Made by a program: the position numbers and the translations under genes. The notes under the pieces were generated by a model that saw only the letters and a program-made list of their open reading frames with translations, ran no database searches and was not told the DNA's origin. A DNA stretch of 64,000 nucleotides from an uncultured Clostridia bacterium (GTDB lineage: Bacteria; Bacillota; Clostridia; Lachnospirales; Anaerotignaceae): contig CAJUJJ010000005.1 of assembly GCA_910586765.1 (NCBI GenBank), positions 1 to 64,000 on the forward strand, in the 5' to 3' direction. Shown one piece after another: positions 35,155-43,761 of this stretch; the stretch's first letter is position 1; the number at the start of each line of letters is the position of its first letter.

Positions 35155-36456
35155 ATGAAAACAGTAGCAAGTCACGCATTAGGCTGTAAAGTAAATCAGT
35201 ATGAAAGTGAAGCAATAGCGGAATTATTTCAACAAAAAGGGTATCATATAGTAAACATAGAACAGCCAGCAGATGTATATATTATTAATACGTGTACCGT
35301 TACTAATTTTGGAGATAAAAAATCAAGACAGCTTATTCGTAAAGTAAAAAGACAAAATCAAAATAGTATTGTAGTTGTAACAGGCTGTTATGCACAAACT
35401 GCTCCAGAGGAGATTATGGCAATAGAAGGTGTCGACATTATAGTAGGAACAAAAAATAGGAGCAAAATTGTAGAATTAGTAGAAAACTATAAAAAGGAAA
35501 AACAGCCTCAAAATTATGTTACTGAAATTATGAAAGAAAGAGAATTTGAGCCTTTAACCATACAAAAGCTAGAAAATAGAACAAGAGCATATTTAAAGAT
35601 ACAAGATGGTTGCAGTCAATTTTGTTCTTATTGTATTATACCTTATGCAAGAGGAGCTATTAGAAGCAGAAAACCAGAAGATGTGATGTTAGAAGTAAAG
35701 CGATTAGCACAAAATGGATTTCAAGAAATCATATTAGCAGGAATACACGTAGCATCTTATGGAAAAGACTTAAAAGATATTACATTAATAGAAATGATAG
35801 AAAAAGTGCATGTTGTAGAAGGTATTAAAAGAATAAGATTGAGTTCTATTGAACCTAATGTTGTAACAAATGAATTTGTAGAAAGATTGTCAAAATTAAA
35901 TAAAGTTTGTGACCACTTTCATTTATCATTACAAAGCGGCTGTGATAAAACGTTACAAGCAATGAATAGAAAATATACTACAGAGAAATATCGTCAAGCA
36001 GTAAAAATATTAAGAAGTTATATGCCTTTTGTAGCAATTACAACGGATATTATTGTAGGCTTTCCAGGAGAAACAGAACAGGATTTTTTGGAAAGTTATG
36101 AGTTTGCAAAAGAAATTGGTTTTTCTAAAATTCATGTTTTTCCTTATTCTCCTAAAAAAGGAACACCAGCAGCAATTATGCCAAATCAAATTACAAACAG
36201 TATAAAAAGTGAAAGGAGTCAAAAACTAATTTCATTAAGTGAAGAAATGGCAGAATTGTTTTTGTGTCAATTTGTAAAAAAAGATATGGACGTTTTATAT
36301 GAAAAACAAATAGCACAAAATGTATATGAAGGGCATACTACAAATTATATTAAGGTACATACTGTATGTGACCAAAATATAACAAATAAAATTGTAAAAA
36401 CAACTATAAAAGACAAACAAGGAGAAATTGCAAAAGGCGTTGTAACAAAACTGTAA
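35155..36456 (+). CDS. mtaB: tRNA t6A37 methylthiotransferase MtaB
   Basis: A 433-residue radical SAM enzyme that adds a methylthio group to t6A37 of tRNAs. The N-terminal UPF0004 domain begins TVASHALGCKVNQYESEA and holds three cluster cysteines, including NTCTVTNFGD and TGCYAQ. The radical SAM motif CSQFCSYC is near residues 153-160. A C-terminal TRAM-like domain is present. The LGCKVNQYE start separates MtaB from MiaB and RimO. AGGTGG stands before the ATG. Confidence 0.94.
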   Translation: MKTVASHALGCKVNQYESEAIAELFQQKGYHIVNIEQPADVYIINTCTVTNFGDKKSRQLIRKVKRQNQNSIVVVTGCYAQTAPEEIMAIEGVDIIVGTKNRSKIVELVENYKKEKQPQNYVTEIMKEREFEPLTIQKLENRTRAYLKIQDGCSQFCSYCIIPYARGAIRSRKPEDVMLEVKRLAQNGFQEIILAGIHVASYGKDLKDITLIEMIEKVHVVEGIKRIRLSSIEPNVVTNEFVERLSKLNKVCDHFHLSLQSGCDKTLQAMNRKYTTEKYRQAVKILRSYMPFVAITTDIIVGFPGETEQDFLESYEFAKEIGFSKIHVFPYSPKKGTPAAIMPNQITNSIKSERSQKLISLSEEMAELFLCQFVKKDMDVLYEKQIAQNVYEGHTTNYIKVHTVCDQNITNKIVKTTIKDKQGEIAKGVVTKL

Positions 36457-36597
36457 GTTTTATTATAGAAATTTTATTTGCATAATTTGTAAATTTATAT
36501 TATTATGAAACAAGAGAGATTGTAGTTCGGAGTAAAAGTAGTGAAATGTGTTTATAAATTTGCTAATATTGATAAATAATAAGGAGTGTGAGAAAAC

Positions 36598-36861
36598 GTG
36601 GAAAATTTGAATGAAACTCAATTCTTTGATAGTGTAGAAAAAGAAGAACAAAATGAAGCAAAAAGTATATTGCTAAGAGTAAGTGAAGCATTAAAAGAAA
36701 AAGGATATAATCCAGTAAATCAGATAGTAGGGTATATTCTTTCTGGTGACCCTACTTATATTACAAGTCATAAAAATGCTCGTTCTTTAATTCGAAAATT
36801 AGAAAGAGATGAATTGTTGGAAGAAGTTATAAATAATTATTTAGAGAAGAATGGATTATGA
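36598..36861 (+). CDS. IreB family regulatory phosphoprotein
   Basis: An 87-residue protein of the former DUF965 group. It starts at GTG 36598 after AAGGAG. The conserved core VSEALKEKGYNPVNQIVGYILSGDPTYITSHKNAR is intact, and a T-F pattern near the N-terminus (NETQFF) is where the enterococcal IreB is phosphorylated by the Ser/Thr kinase IreK (family knowledge). Its stop overlaps the ruvX start. The order IreB-RuvX-DUF1292 is standard in Firmicutes. Confidence 0.93.
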   Translation: MENLNETQFFDSVEKEEQNEAKSILLRVSEALKEKGYNPVNQIVGYILSGDPTYITSHKNARSLIRKLERDELLEEVINNYLEKNGL

Positions 36862-37292
36862 GAATACTTGGATTAGATTATGGAGAAAGAACAATAGGTG
36901 TAGCAGTAAGCGATGGTTTTGGCTGGACTGCTCAAGCATTAGAAGTGATTAAAAGGAGTAATAGTACAGAATACAAAAAAAGTATTTCACGTATTGCACA
37001 ATGGGTGGAGGAATATGAAGTAAATACGATTGTATTAGGTTATCCTAAAAATATGGACAATACAGAGGGAGAACGCTGTCAAAAAACAAAAGTGTTTCAA
37101 AAACAATTACAACAAGCGTTCCCTAATGTTACTGTTGTGCTTTGGGACGAGAGAATGAGTACTATAGCAGCAGAAAGAAGCCTTTTGGAAGCAGATATGA
37201 GCCGTAAAAAAAGAAAGAGTGTAATTGATAAAATGGCAGCTGTGCATATATTGCAGGGCTATTTAGATAAAAAGCAAAATGAAAAATGTTGA
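36858..37292 (+). CDS. ruvX: Holliday junction resolvase-like protein RuvX (YqgF)
   Basis: A 144-residue RNase H-fold nuclease. It starts MRILGLDYGERTIGVAVSD with the first catalytic Asp, and has LGYPKNMDNTEG, DERMSTIAAE and the C-terminal KMAAVHILQGYLD with the last acidic residue. Family knowledge: the E. coli relative works on rRNA precursors and Holliday junctions. It overlaps the IreB stop by four bases. Confidence 0.94.
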   Translation: MRILGLDYGERTIGVAVSDGFGWTAQALEVIKRSNSTEYKKSISRIAQWVEEYEVNTIVLGYPKNMDNTEGERCQKTKVFQKQLQQAFPNVTVVLWDERMSTIAAERSLLEADMSRKKRKSVIDKMAAVHILQGYLDKKQNEKC

Positions 37293-37300
37293 GGTGTGTT

Positions 37301-37603
37301 ATGTCAAATCAGTTTGAAGAAGATTTGGAAAATGAATTTGAAGTTGTTTCTATGGAAGATGAAAATGGAAATGAAATAGAATTTGTTATAATAGATAATG
37401 TAATGAGTGAAAGAAATAGGTATCTTTTAGTAATGGAAAGTAGCTTGATGGACGAAGAAGAAGCAGATGCTATTATACTAAAAGAAATTGCCATTAATGC
37501 AGATGATGTCACATATGAATTAGTGGAAGAAGATGCAGAATTTGAAAGAATTTCTGCTTTATTTGCTAATCGTGACGGAGAATATGATGTTAAAATAGAT
37601 TAA
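37301..37603 (+). CDS. DUF1292 family protein
   Basis: A 100-residue, very acidic protein of unknown role. ATG 37301 has TGAGGTG upstream; the frame begins five codons earlier inside ruvX without a site. It holds the family pattern SMEDENGNEIEFVIIDNVMSERNRYLLVM. It closes the IreB-RuvX-DUF1292 operon, 8 bases after ruvX, and a terminator follows. Confidence 0.9.
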   Translation: MSNQFEEDLENEFEVVSMEDENGNEIEFVIIDNVMSERNRYLLVMESSLMDEEEADAIILKEIAINADDVTYELVEEDAEFERISALFANRDGEYDVKID

Positions 37604-37616
37604 AGGAATGTTCTTA

Positions 37617-37640
37617 AGAAAACAGTAAAATCTGTTTTCT
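37617..37640 (+). terminator. Rho-independent terminator
   Basis: AGAAAACAG and CTGTTTTCT form a perfect 9-bp stem around TAAAAT, followed by ATTATTAT. It ends the IreB-RuvX-DUF1292 transcript. Confidence 0.75.
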
Positions 37641-38003
37641 ATTATTATATAATAAATATGCAATACAAAAGTTTGAAAAATAATGATTTGTTTCATTAAA
37701 AAATGAAAATTTATTTTGTGTATTTTTTTCATTCTTTTTCAGTAAAGCAGTATTATTTTTGTAAGGCATAATATAAAAAAGCAGTATGTCATTTTTACAA
37801 AAATAAAAAAGCTGCTCTTTTTCTGTTGCATTTTCTAAAAATTCAAAAAAGTTTTTTCATTCAGAAGTTTAGAAAAAGCATTTGTATGGCATACTATTTT
37901 TATAACAAAAGAACGGTGAAAGTGAGCAGATGTAAAAAGAGGTCAGATATAGAAGTAAGTAAGTATACTTAAAAATATTGCTTTTATATATAGACGAACT
38001 GTT

Positions 38004-38033
38004 ATTTAGTAGTGTTTTATATCATTACTAAAT
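38004..38033 (+). ncRNA. strong hairpin, candidate small RNA or leader part
   Basis: ATTTAGTAGTG (38004-38014) pairs along its full length with CATTACTAAAT (38023-38033), with one G-U pair and an 8-base loop. No T run follows, so it is not a terminator. It could be a domain of a small RNA ending at the hairpin at 38100-38132. Confidence 0.3.
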
Positions 38034-38077
38034 AGTATGAGTAAATACCTACATTCAAAAGGAATAAGGTATTTTAA

Positions 38078-38191
38078 ATGTCTGAAAAAATGAAAGAGAA
38101 AAACAGTTTTGATAAAAAATCAATACTGTTTTTTATCGGTGTTTTCTTTGATAGAAAAAGAAAGGATTTTAATGGTATGTCTAAAATGTGA
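38078..38191 (+). CDS. possible 37-residue small protein
   Basis: ATG 38078 follows AAAGGAATAAGG and opens a frame for 37 residues beginning MSEKMKEKNSFDKKSILFF. A short hydrophobic core (ILFFIGVFF) lies between Lys-rich ends, a layout common in small membrane-active peptides. The hairpin at 38100-38132 lies inside the frame. In such AT-rich DNA a frame of this size may arise by chance, so this is tentative. Confidence 0.2.
   Translation: MSEKMKEKNSFDKKSILFFIGVFFDRKRKDFNGMSKM
38100..38132 (+). terminator. hairpin, terminator-like
   Basis: AAAACAGT and ACTGTTTT pair, and inside them TTGAT pairs with ATCAA around an A loop, leaving one T-T mismatch. Two more T's follow the TTTT end. It could terminate a transcript from the upstream part of the gap. 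Confidence 0.4.
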
Positions 38192-38461
38192 CAGACTAAT
38201 ATAAAAATAAATATTTCATTTGTTTTCAATGAAAGCAGCAATTTACTTGTAATAAATAATATTTTTATAAATTTCGGAAATTTTTTATTATCAGAAAAAG
38301 TAAAATATAAAAATATTTGATAAAACATAGTGTGTTTCGTAAATTTGCTGTTTTTCAACGAAATTTTTTGAAAAGAATTTCATTGATTTTGTAGACAAAA
38401 AATTTTTATATCAGCTCCTTTTAAAGTCAGTAAAGTAAGAATAAAAAAGGAGGTGTGTTTT

Positions 38462-40132
38462 TTGGCAACAAAAAAACAAAAGTTAAAAGTAATGGCATTA
38501 GGTGGATTAGAAGAGATTGGAAAAAATATGACAGTGCTAGAATATAATAATGATATTATTGTAATAGACTGTGGATTAGCTTTTCCCGAAGACGATATGT
38601 TAGGAATTGACCTAGTGATACCAGACATTTCCTATTTGGCAAAAAATGCAGAAAAAGTAAGGGGAATTGTATTAACACATGGTCATGAAGACCATATTGG
38701 TGCTTTGCCATATGTATTAAAAGATTTGAATGTTCCTGTGTTTGGTACATTGTTGACATTGGGACTTTTAGAAAATAAGTTAAGAGAACACGAACTATTA
38801 AATCAAGTAACTTGTCATACTGTAGTGCCTGGAGAAACTGTAAAATTAGGACAGATGAAAGTGGAATTTATACACACAAACCATTCTATAGCAGACGCTG
38901 TTGCATTAGCAATTACAACGCCTTTAGGTGTTGTAATACACACAGGAGATTTTAAAGTTGACTATACGCCTATTGATGGGGATATTATGGATATTCATAG
39001 ATTTGCAGAATTGGGAAAACAAGGTGTGCTTCTGCTTATGAGTGATAGTACCAATGCAGAAAGAAAAGGATTTACAATGTCTGAAAAATCAGTAGGTGCA
39101 GTATTTGATAGAATATTTGAAGAAACACCCAAAAATCGTATTATGGTAGCAACATTTTCTTCTAATATTCATAGAATACAACAAATTATCAATTCTGCAA
39201 AAACATTTGGAAGAAAAGTAACGATTATAGGAAGAAGTATGGTAAATGCAGTAAAAACATCTTCTGAACTAGGATATTTGAATATACCAGCAGGTATTTT
39301 GATAGATATTTCAGAAATCCGTAATTTTAAAGATGAGCAACTTGTAATTATTACAACAGGCAGTCAAGGCGAAACAATGTCTGCATTATCCAGAATTGCA
39401 TCATCAGAACATAGACAAGTTTCTGTAAAACCTGGTGATAAAATTATTATTAGTGCATCTTCTATACCTGGAAATGAAAAAAACATTTCTCGTGTTATCA
39501 ATGAACTTTTAAAAAAAGGTGCTGATGTGGTATATGAAGGTATGGCAGATATTCATGTTTCAGGACACGCTCGACAAGAAGAATTAAAACTTATGTTAAC
39601 ATTAACAAAACCACAATATTTTATGCCAGTACACGGAGAGTTTATGCACTTAACAAGCCATAGAGATTTAGCAATATCAATGGGTATGGATAAAAAGAAT
39701 ATATTTTTGATGAAAACAGGAGATGTTCTTGAAATTTCTAAAAATGATGCAAAAATTAGTGGTGTAATACCAGTAGGACAGGTTATGGTAGATGGTCTTG
39801 GTGTAGGAGATGTAGGTAATATTGTATTAAGAGATAGAAAACATTTGTCACAAGATGGTCTTATGGTAGTAGTAGTGACAATGGAAAAAGAAAGCGGTAT
39901 GGTGGTAGCAGGGCCAGATATTATTTCAAGAGGTTTCGTTTATGTAAGAGAAGCAGAAGATTTAATGGAAGAAGCAAAAGCTGTTGTTATGGAAGCATTA
40001 ATGAAATGTGAAAAGGAACATATTACTGGTTGGAGCTATATAAAAGGGCTGATTAAGGATACATTAAAAAATTATTTATGGCAGAGAACAAAACGCAGTC
40101 CTATGATTTTGCCTATTATTATGGAGGTATAA
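38462..40132 (+). CDS. rnjA: ribonuclease J
   Basis: A 556-residue metallo-beta-lactamase-fold RNase with 5' exonuclease and endonuclease activity in mRNA decay and rRNA maturation. The metal site LTHGHEDHIGALPYV is near residues 73-80; HTGDFKVDYTP and the beta-CASP domain follow, with SGHARQEELK near 365 and the C-terminal domain from about 450. TTG 38462 is the start because AAGGAGGTG ends 6 bases upstream. The ylbF-like gene follows after 3 bases. The 820-base upstream gap may be its leader. Confidence 0.95.
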   Translation: MATKKQKLKVMALGGLEEIGKNMTVLEYNNDIIVIDCGLAFPEDDMLGIDLVIPDISYLAKNAEKVRGIVLTHGHEDHIGALPYVLKDLNVPVFGTLLTLGLLENKLREHELLNQVTCHTVVPGETVKLGQMKVEFIHTNHSIADAVALAITTPLGVVIHTGDFKVDYTPIDGDIMDIHRFAELGKQGVLLLMSDSTNAERKGFTMSEKSVGAVFDRIFEETPKNRIMVATFSSNIHRIQQIINSAKTFGRKVTIIGRSMVNAVKTSSELGYLNIPAGILIDISEIRNFKDEQLVIITTGSQGETMSALSRIASSEHRQVSVKPGDKIIISASSIPGNEKNISRVINELLKKGADVVYEGMADIHVSGHARQEELKLMLTLTKPQYFMPVHGEFMHLTSHRDLAISMGMDKKNIFLMKTGDVLEISKNDAKISGVIPVGQVMVDGLGVGDVGNIVLRDRKHLSQDGLMVVVVTMEKESGMVVAGPDIISRGFVYVREAEDLMEEAKAVVMEALMKCEKEHITGWSYIKGLIKDTLKNYLWQRTKRSPMILPIIMEV

Positions 40133-40135
40133 AAA

Positions 40136-40495
40136 TTGGATAATATAAAAGAAAAGGCGAAGAAGTTGGGGGAGGAAGTATATCAATCTGATTTATACCA
40201 ATCCTATTTATATTATAAAGAAAGAGTAGAAAATAAGCCAGCATTAAAGCAGCAAATTGATGAACTAAAGAGATTACAGCTTAGTCAAGGACTGAGAAGA
40301 AGACAAGGAGAATTTGTATCTTTAAAAGAGGAAGAAGATTTGAGTAGAGCATATAGTGAAGTTGCTTTGGACCCAGATGGTATGGGATTTTGGGAAAGTG
40401 AAAAAAAAATAATGTCATTTCTAGCAGATGTGTTAGAAATTGTAGTAAAACAAGCACCAGTCGATTTTAGTTATATAGAGGATATGGAAGATTAA
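40136..40495 (+). CDS. YlbF/YmcA family protein
   Basis: A 119-residue helical protein of the Com_YlbF group (PF06133). A TTG start follows GGAGG inside the end of the RNase J gene. The AKKLGEEVYQSDLYQSYLYYKE start and the KPALKQQIDELKRLQ helix are typical. In Bacillus, YlbF, YmcA and YaaT form a complex that directs RNase Y in mRNA maturation; here the gene is coupled to RNase J, 3 bases downstream, which fits an RNA-processing role by inference. Confidence 0.85.
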   Translation: MDNIKEKAKKLGEEVYQSDLYQSYLYYKERVENKPALKQQIDELKRLQLSQGLRRRQGEFVSLKEEEDLSRAYSEVALDPDGMGFWESEKKIMSFLADVLEIVVKQAPVDFSYIEDMED

Positions 40496-40578
40496 AATAT
40501 TAAGAAAAAGATGAATAAATATTACTGTTAGATTATGCAAATTCCTGTTTAGTTAGAGTGGAGGTAAATCTCAGAAAT

Positions 40579-41019
40579 ATGGTATGGCTAAATCCAAATG
40601 ATTACAAAAGTCAAGAATATGTGGAATTAAGGTTAAGTGCACCAAAAAGCGAAAAAATATGTCTGGAATTTAATCCTCTAAAAATGTCTTGTGAGCCTGA
40701 CTGGAATCCAATGTGGGAAGAGTGGCACTGCTATATTTCTCCGTTAAGAATTTATAAACAGGATTATGAACTTTTGCTTGACTACTTCAACAAAATATAT
40801 CCTATTAAAGATGCTTTTGATGGAACATTAGAACCGGTTTTTGACGTGTGTTTTTGTAACTGGATTGGAAAAAGTGATTGGCATAGTATCATTGATGAAA
40901 TAGAGCAGGATTTGAACCGTGTTAGTAACGGTAAAAAAGGATTACTCACAGATTTTCTTGCATGGGTAAAAAAGGCACTTAAGCATACATCTGTTATTAT
41001 AGTTGAGGGTAATTTATAA
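40579..41019 (+). CDS. orphan accessory protein, immunity-like
   Basis: A protein of about 146 residues that I do not recognise. I take ATG 40579; GGAGG at 40560-40564 is 14 bases away, and a GTG at 40558 is in frame but without a site. It is rich in Trp and Cys (WNPMWEEWHCYISPLRIYK; FDVCFCNWIGKSDWHSI) and ends in a basic helix. Codon use is less AT-biased than its neighbours (ACCGGT, GACGTG, AACCGTGTT), which hints at later acquisition. Such stand-alone Trp-rich proteins are often immunity proteins of polymorphic toxins, but no toxin lies nearby. Confidence 0.6.
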   Translation: MVWLNPNDYKSQEYVELRLSAPKSEKICLEFNPLKMSCEPDWNPMWEEWHCYISPLRIYKQDYELLLDYFNKIYPIKDAFDGTLEPVFDVCFCNWIGKSDWHSIIDEIEQDLNRVSNGKKGLLTDFLAWVKKALKHTSVIIVEGNL

Positions 41020-41090
41020 ATACTCACTTGTTTTAAGCCTGAGGACTTTGGGAACACAAAGTCGAATTGAGATAAAAAAAGCATAAAACA

Positions 41091-41124
41091 AAGCACCCTT
41101 GTATAAATGAAGGGTGCTTATTTT
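41091..41124. terminator. bidirectional terminator
   Basis: AAGCACCCTT and AAGGGTGCTT form a perfect 10-bp stem around a 9-base loop, with ATTTTTA on the plus side and TTGTTTT on the minus side. It separates the orphan accessory gene from convergent asnB. Confidence 0.9.
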
Positions 41125-42956
41125 TATGCTGTTGTTTCAAAAAATTGTTTATGCCATACTAAAAACATATAAATTGTCCATATTTTACGGCTATTGTCCG
41201 CTTTACCTGCTCTATGTTCGTCTAAAAATTTTACAATTTCGTTTGTTTTAAAATAAGTTTGTGCTGTTTTGCTTGTAAAGGCCTCTTTTACAATGTTGTA
41301 ATACTTGTCCTCTTTTAACCAAACACGAATAGGCACAGGAAAACCTAATTTTTTCTTTTCTGCTACCATATCAGGTAAATAACGATGAGAAGCACAACGC
41401 ATAGCATATTTTGTATTTTCTTTATTTACTTTAAATTTTGTAGGTAATGTTCTTGCAACTTTGAATACTTCTTTGTCTAAAAAAGGAACTCTGACTTCAA
41501 GAGAGTGAGCACAACTCATTTTATCAGCTTTTAATAAAATATCACCTATTAACCAAAGATTGATGTCAATATATTGCATTTTAGTAACATCGTCTAAATG
41601 TTTTACTTTGTCATAAAGAGGTTTTGTAATCTCTGTATGATGATAATGTCCTGTAGGGTGTTTTAATAATTTTTCTCTTTCTTCTTCATTAAACATAAAA
41701 GCATTTCCTATAAAACGTTGCTGTAAATCTTTGCTGCCTCTAATGATATAATTTTTTCCTTTTATTTTAAAAGGAATTGCCTTTGCAATACCTCCCAATA
41801 GTTTTCTGATAGGTTTTGGAAGGCGAGTAATAGGAAGTAAGTCGTGAGGTTCTCTATAAATGTTATAACCGCCAAAAAATTCATCTGCACCTTCTCCAGA
41901 AAGAGCAACCTTAACGTGTTTTGAAGCGGTTTGACTTACAAAATATAATGCAATAGCAGAAGGGTCAGCTAAAGGCTCGTCCATATGATATTGTACTTTT
42001 GGAATGGTGTTCCAATATTCTTCTGTTGTAATTAATTTGCTGTAATTATCAATATTAATTTTTTTAGACAATGATTTTGCATAATCAATTTCGTTATATT
42101 TTGCATAATCAAATCCTACAGTAAATGTTTTGTCGCCGTGAAAAGAGGCTGCAACATAACTAGAGTCTACACCACTAGAAAGAAAAGAGCCTACTTCTAC
42201 ATCACTAATTTTATGTTTTTTGATAGAGTCTTGCATTGCTGCATCTATTTCATTTACAAATTGTTCTAATGTTTTGCTGTTGTCTGCCTCAAATGTTGGT
42301 TCCCAATATCTTTTAATATTCATAGTACCATTTTGAAATGTGAAACAATGAGAAGGCATTAATTTATATACCCCTTTAAAGAATGTTTCGGGCAATACAG
42401 AATATTGAAATGTTAAATAATTTTCTAATGCTTCTGTATTTACTTCTTTTTTAAAAAGGGGATATTCTAATATGCTCTTGATTTCAGAACCGTATACAAT
42501 ATTACCATCAATAATAGTATAATAAAAAGGTTTGATACCAAAAAAGTCTCTTGCACCAAACAATATTTCTTTTTTGCTGTCCCAAATAACAAAAGCAAAC
42601 ATACCTCTTAATTTATTAAGCATATCTTCCCCATATTGTTCATAAGCATGAATTAATACTTCTGTATCAGAGTCATTTTTAAATATATGACCTTTTGCAA
42701 TTAAATCTTCTCTCAATGATTGATAATTATAAATTTCGCCATTAAATGTTACAACAATGTCGTCTGTTTCGTTGTACATAGGCTGAGAACCGTTATCTAA
42801 ATCTATAATACTTAAACGACGAAATCCCAATGCTACTTTATCATCAATGTGTTTTCCGCCGCTGTCTGGCCCACGATGTATTATTTTATTCATCATATTA
42901 TCTAAAACATCATCTGCATTTGCTAATTTACCTGTAAAACCACAAATACCACACAT
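41124..42956 (-). CDS. asnB: asparagine synthase (glutamine-hydrolysing)
   Basis: A 610-residue two-domain enzyme that makes asparagine from aspartate, ATP and glutamine. The nucleophile Cys2 follows Met in MCGICGFTG; the glutaminase domain ends near residue 210. The synthetase domain has the pyrophosphate loop VGSFLSSGVDSSYVAA near 255, and LSGEGADEFFGGY near 355. GGAGG stands before the ATG. It is a single-gene unit between two terminators. Confidence 0.95.
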   Translation of the reverse strand: MCGICGFTGKLANADDVLDNMMNKIIHRGPDSGGKHIDDKVALGFRRLSIIDLDNGSQPMYNETDDIVVTFNGEIYNYQSLREDLIAKGHIFKNDSDTEVLIHAYEQYGEDMLNKLRGMFAFVIWDSKKEILFGARDFFGIKPFYYTIIDGNIVYGSEIKSILEYPLFKKEVNTEALENYLTFQYSVLPETFFKGVYKLMPSHCFTFQNGTMNIKRYWEPTFEADNSKTLEQFVNEIDAAMQDSIKKHKISDVEVGSFLSSGVDSSYVAASFHGDKTFTVGFDYAKYNEIDYAKSLSKKINIDNYSKLITTEEYWNTIPKVQYHMDEPLADPSAIALYFVSQTASKHVKVALSGEGADEFFGGYNIYREPHDLLPITRLPKPIRKLLGGIAKAIPFKIKGKNYIIRGSKDLQQRFIGNAFMFNEEEREKLLKHPTGHYHHTEITKPLYDKVKHLDDVTKMQYIDINLWLIGDILLKADKMSCAHSLEVRVPFLDKEVFKVARTLPTKFKVNKENTKYAMRCASHRYLPDMVAEKKKLGFPVPIRVWLKEDKYYNIVKEAFTSKTAQTYFKTNEIVKFLDEHRAGKADNSRKIWTIYMFLVWHKQFFETTA

Positions 42957-43055
42957 ATTTTATTTCCTCCTATTTTTTATAGTTCATAATGTAAAACTTT
43001 ATCATAGTTGTGCCGTAAAAGCAATAAAATTAAGAAAAATGAAAAAGGAAATATA

Positions 43056-43100
43056 GTAAATAGAAAAGCAGTTACAATAGTGAAAAAAGTAACCGCTTAT
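43056..43100 (-). terminator. terminator after the HAD gene
   Basis: In minus-strand sense AAGCGGTTAC pairs with GTAACTGCTT with one G-U pair, followed by TTCTATTT. It ends the DegV-HAD transcript before asnB. Confidence 0.7.
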
Positions 43101-43112
43101 TTATGTATATCA

Positions 43113-43748
43113 TTATAATAAATCTTCATAAGAATGTATGTATTTGTCAGCCAAGTTTTGTATTTCTATTGTATCATTGGGGCGAGTATCTTCTGCAACA
43201 GCAATGACATAAAATCCACCTTCTTTGGCAGAACGTACCGCATAAAGAGCATCTTCAAATACTATCGTATTTTGTTTATTTCCTCCTAAACGTTCCATTG
43301 CTTTTTGAAATGGTTCAGGAGTTTTTTTTGTTAGCCCCATTTCTGTACAAGTAGCAATGAAATCAAAATATTGTAATATATCAAGTCGCTTCATTGCTGC
43401 TAAAATATAATCTGGTTCAGATGCTGTTAAAACACACATTTTTGTACCATACTGTTTTTGTTTTTGTAAATATTGTTTTGCAAAAGGCTTTAAAGGTACA
43501 GTGTTGGCATATTGTTCTGCTACCATAGCAATAATTTCTGCTACCATTTCGTTGATTGTTTTAGGAATGTCAAATAATTGTTTAAAATAGCTGGCTGTTT
43601 CAAATAAAGTTTGTTTTTTCACTTTATCATCTAAATCAGAAGGGGGCAAAAAACCATATCTGTTTAAATAGTCTTTACCAACATTTTTCCAAAGAGGCAT
43701 AGAATTAATTAATGTGCCATCTAAATCAAATATCATGTATTTTTGCAT
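43113..43748 (-). CDS. HAD-superfamily phosphatase (beta-PGM-like)
   Basis: A 211-residue hydrolase. Motif I is MIFDLDGTLINSMPLW near residues 5-12, motif II CVLTASEPDY near 108, motif III a Lys near 143 and motif IV IVFEDALYAVRSAKEGG near 170. The helical C1 cap after motif I places it with beta-phosphoglucomutase and phosphoglycolate phosphatase types. Substrate unknown. It starts 13 bases after the DegV gene on the same strand, so the two are one transcript. Confidence 0.9.
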   Translation of the reverse strand: MQKYMIFDLDGTLINSMPLWKNVGKDYLNRYGFLPPSDLDDKVKKQTLFETASYFKQLFDIPKTINEMVAEIIAMVAEQYANTVPLKPFAKQYLQKQKQYGTKMCVLTASEPDYILAAMKRLDILQYFDFIATCTEMGLTKKTPEPFQKAMERLGGNKQNTIVFEDALYAVRSAKEGGFYVIAVAEDTRPNDTIEIQNLADKYIHSYEDLL

Positions 43749-43761
43749 ATAAGTTCTCTCC

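Larger units (their letters stand above)
37641..38461 (+). other. 820-base region without a recognised gene
   Basis: This is one of the longest intergenic stretches in the window. It is very AT-rich with many A and T runs. It holds a strong hairpin at 38004-38033, a second one at 38100-38132, a 37-codon reading frame at 38078-38191 and, at its end, AAGGAGGTG (38447-38455) for RNase J. It may contain a small RNA gene or a long RNase J leader; RNase genes in other bacteria often have regulated leaders. I see no known riboswitch. Confidence 0.5.

Noticed and set aside
38074..38358. 94-codon minus-strand frame in the gap before RNase J
   Set aside because: Composition is Phe/Lys/Ile/Ser low complexity as expected from AT-rich DNA, and no ribosome site is present.
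37617..38461. Fur-type or other missing gene in the long gap
   Set aside because: No reading frame of usable size with a ribosome site exists on either strand; only the 37-codon frame is worth noting.
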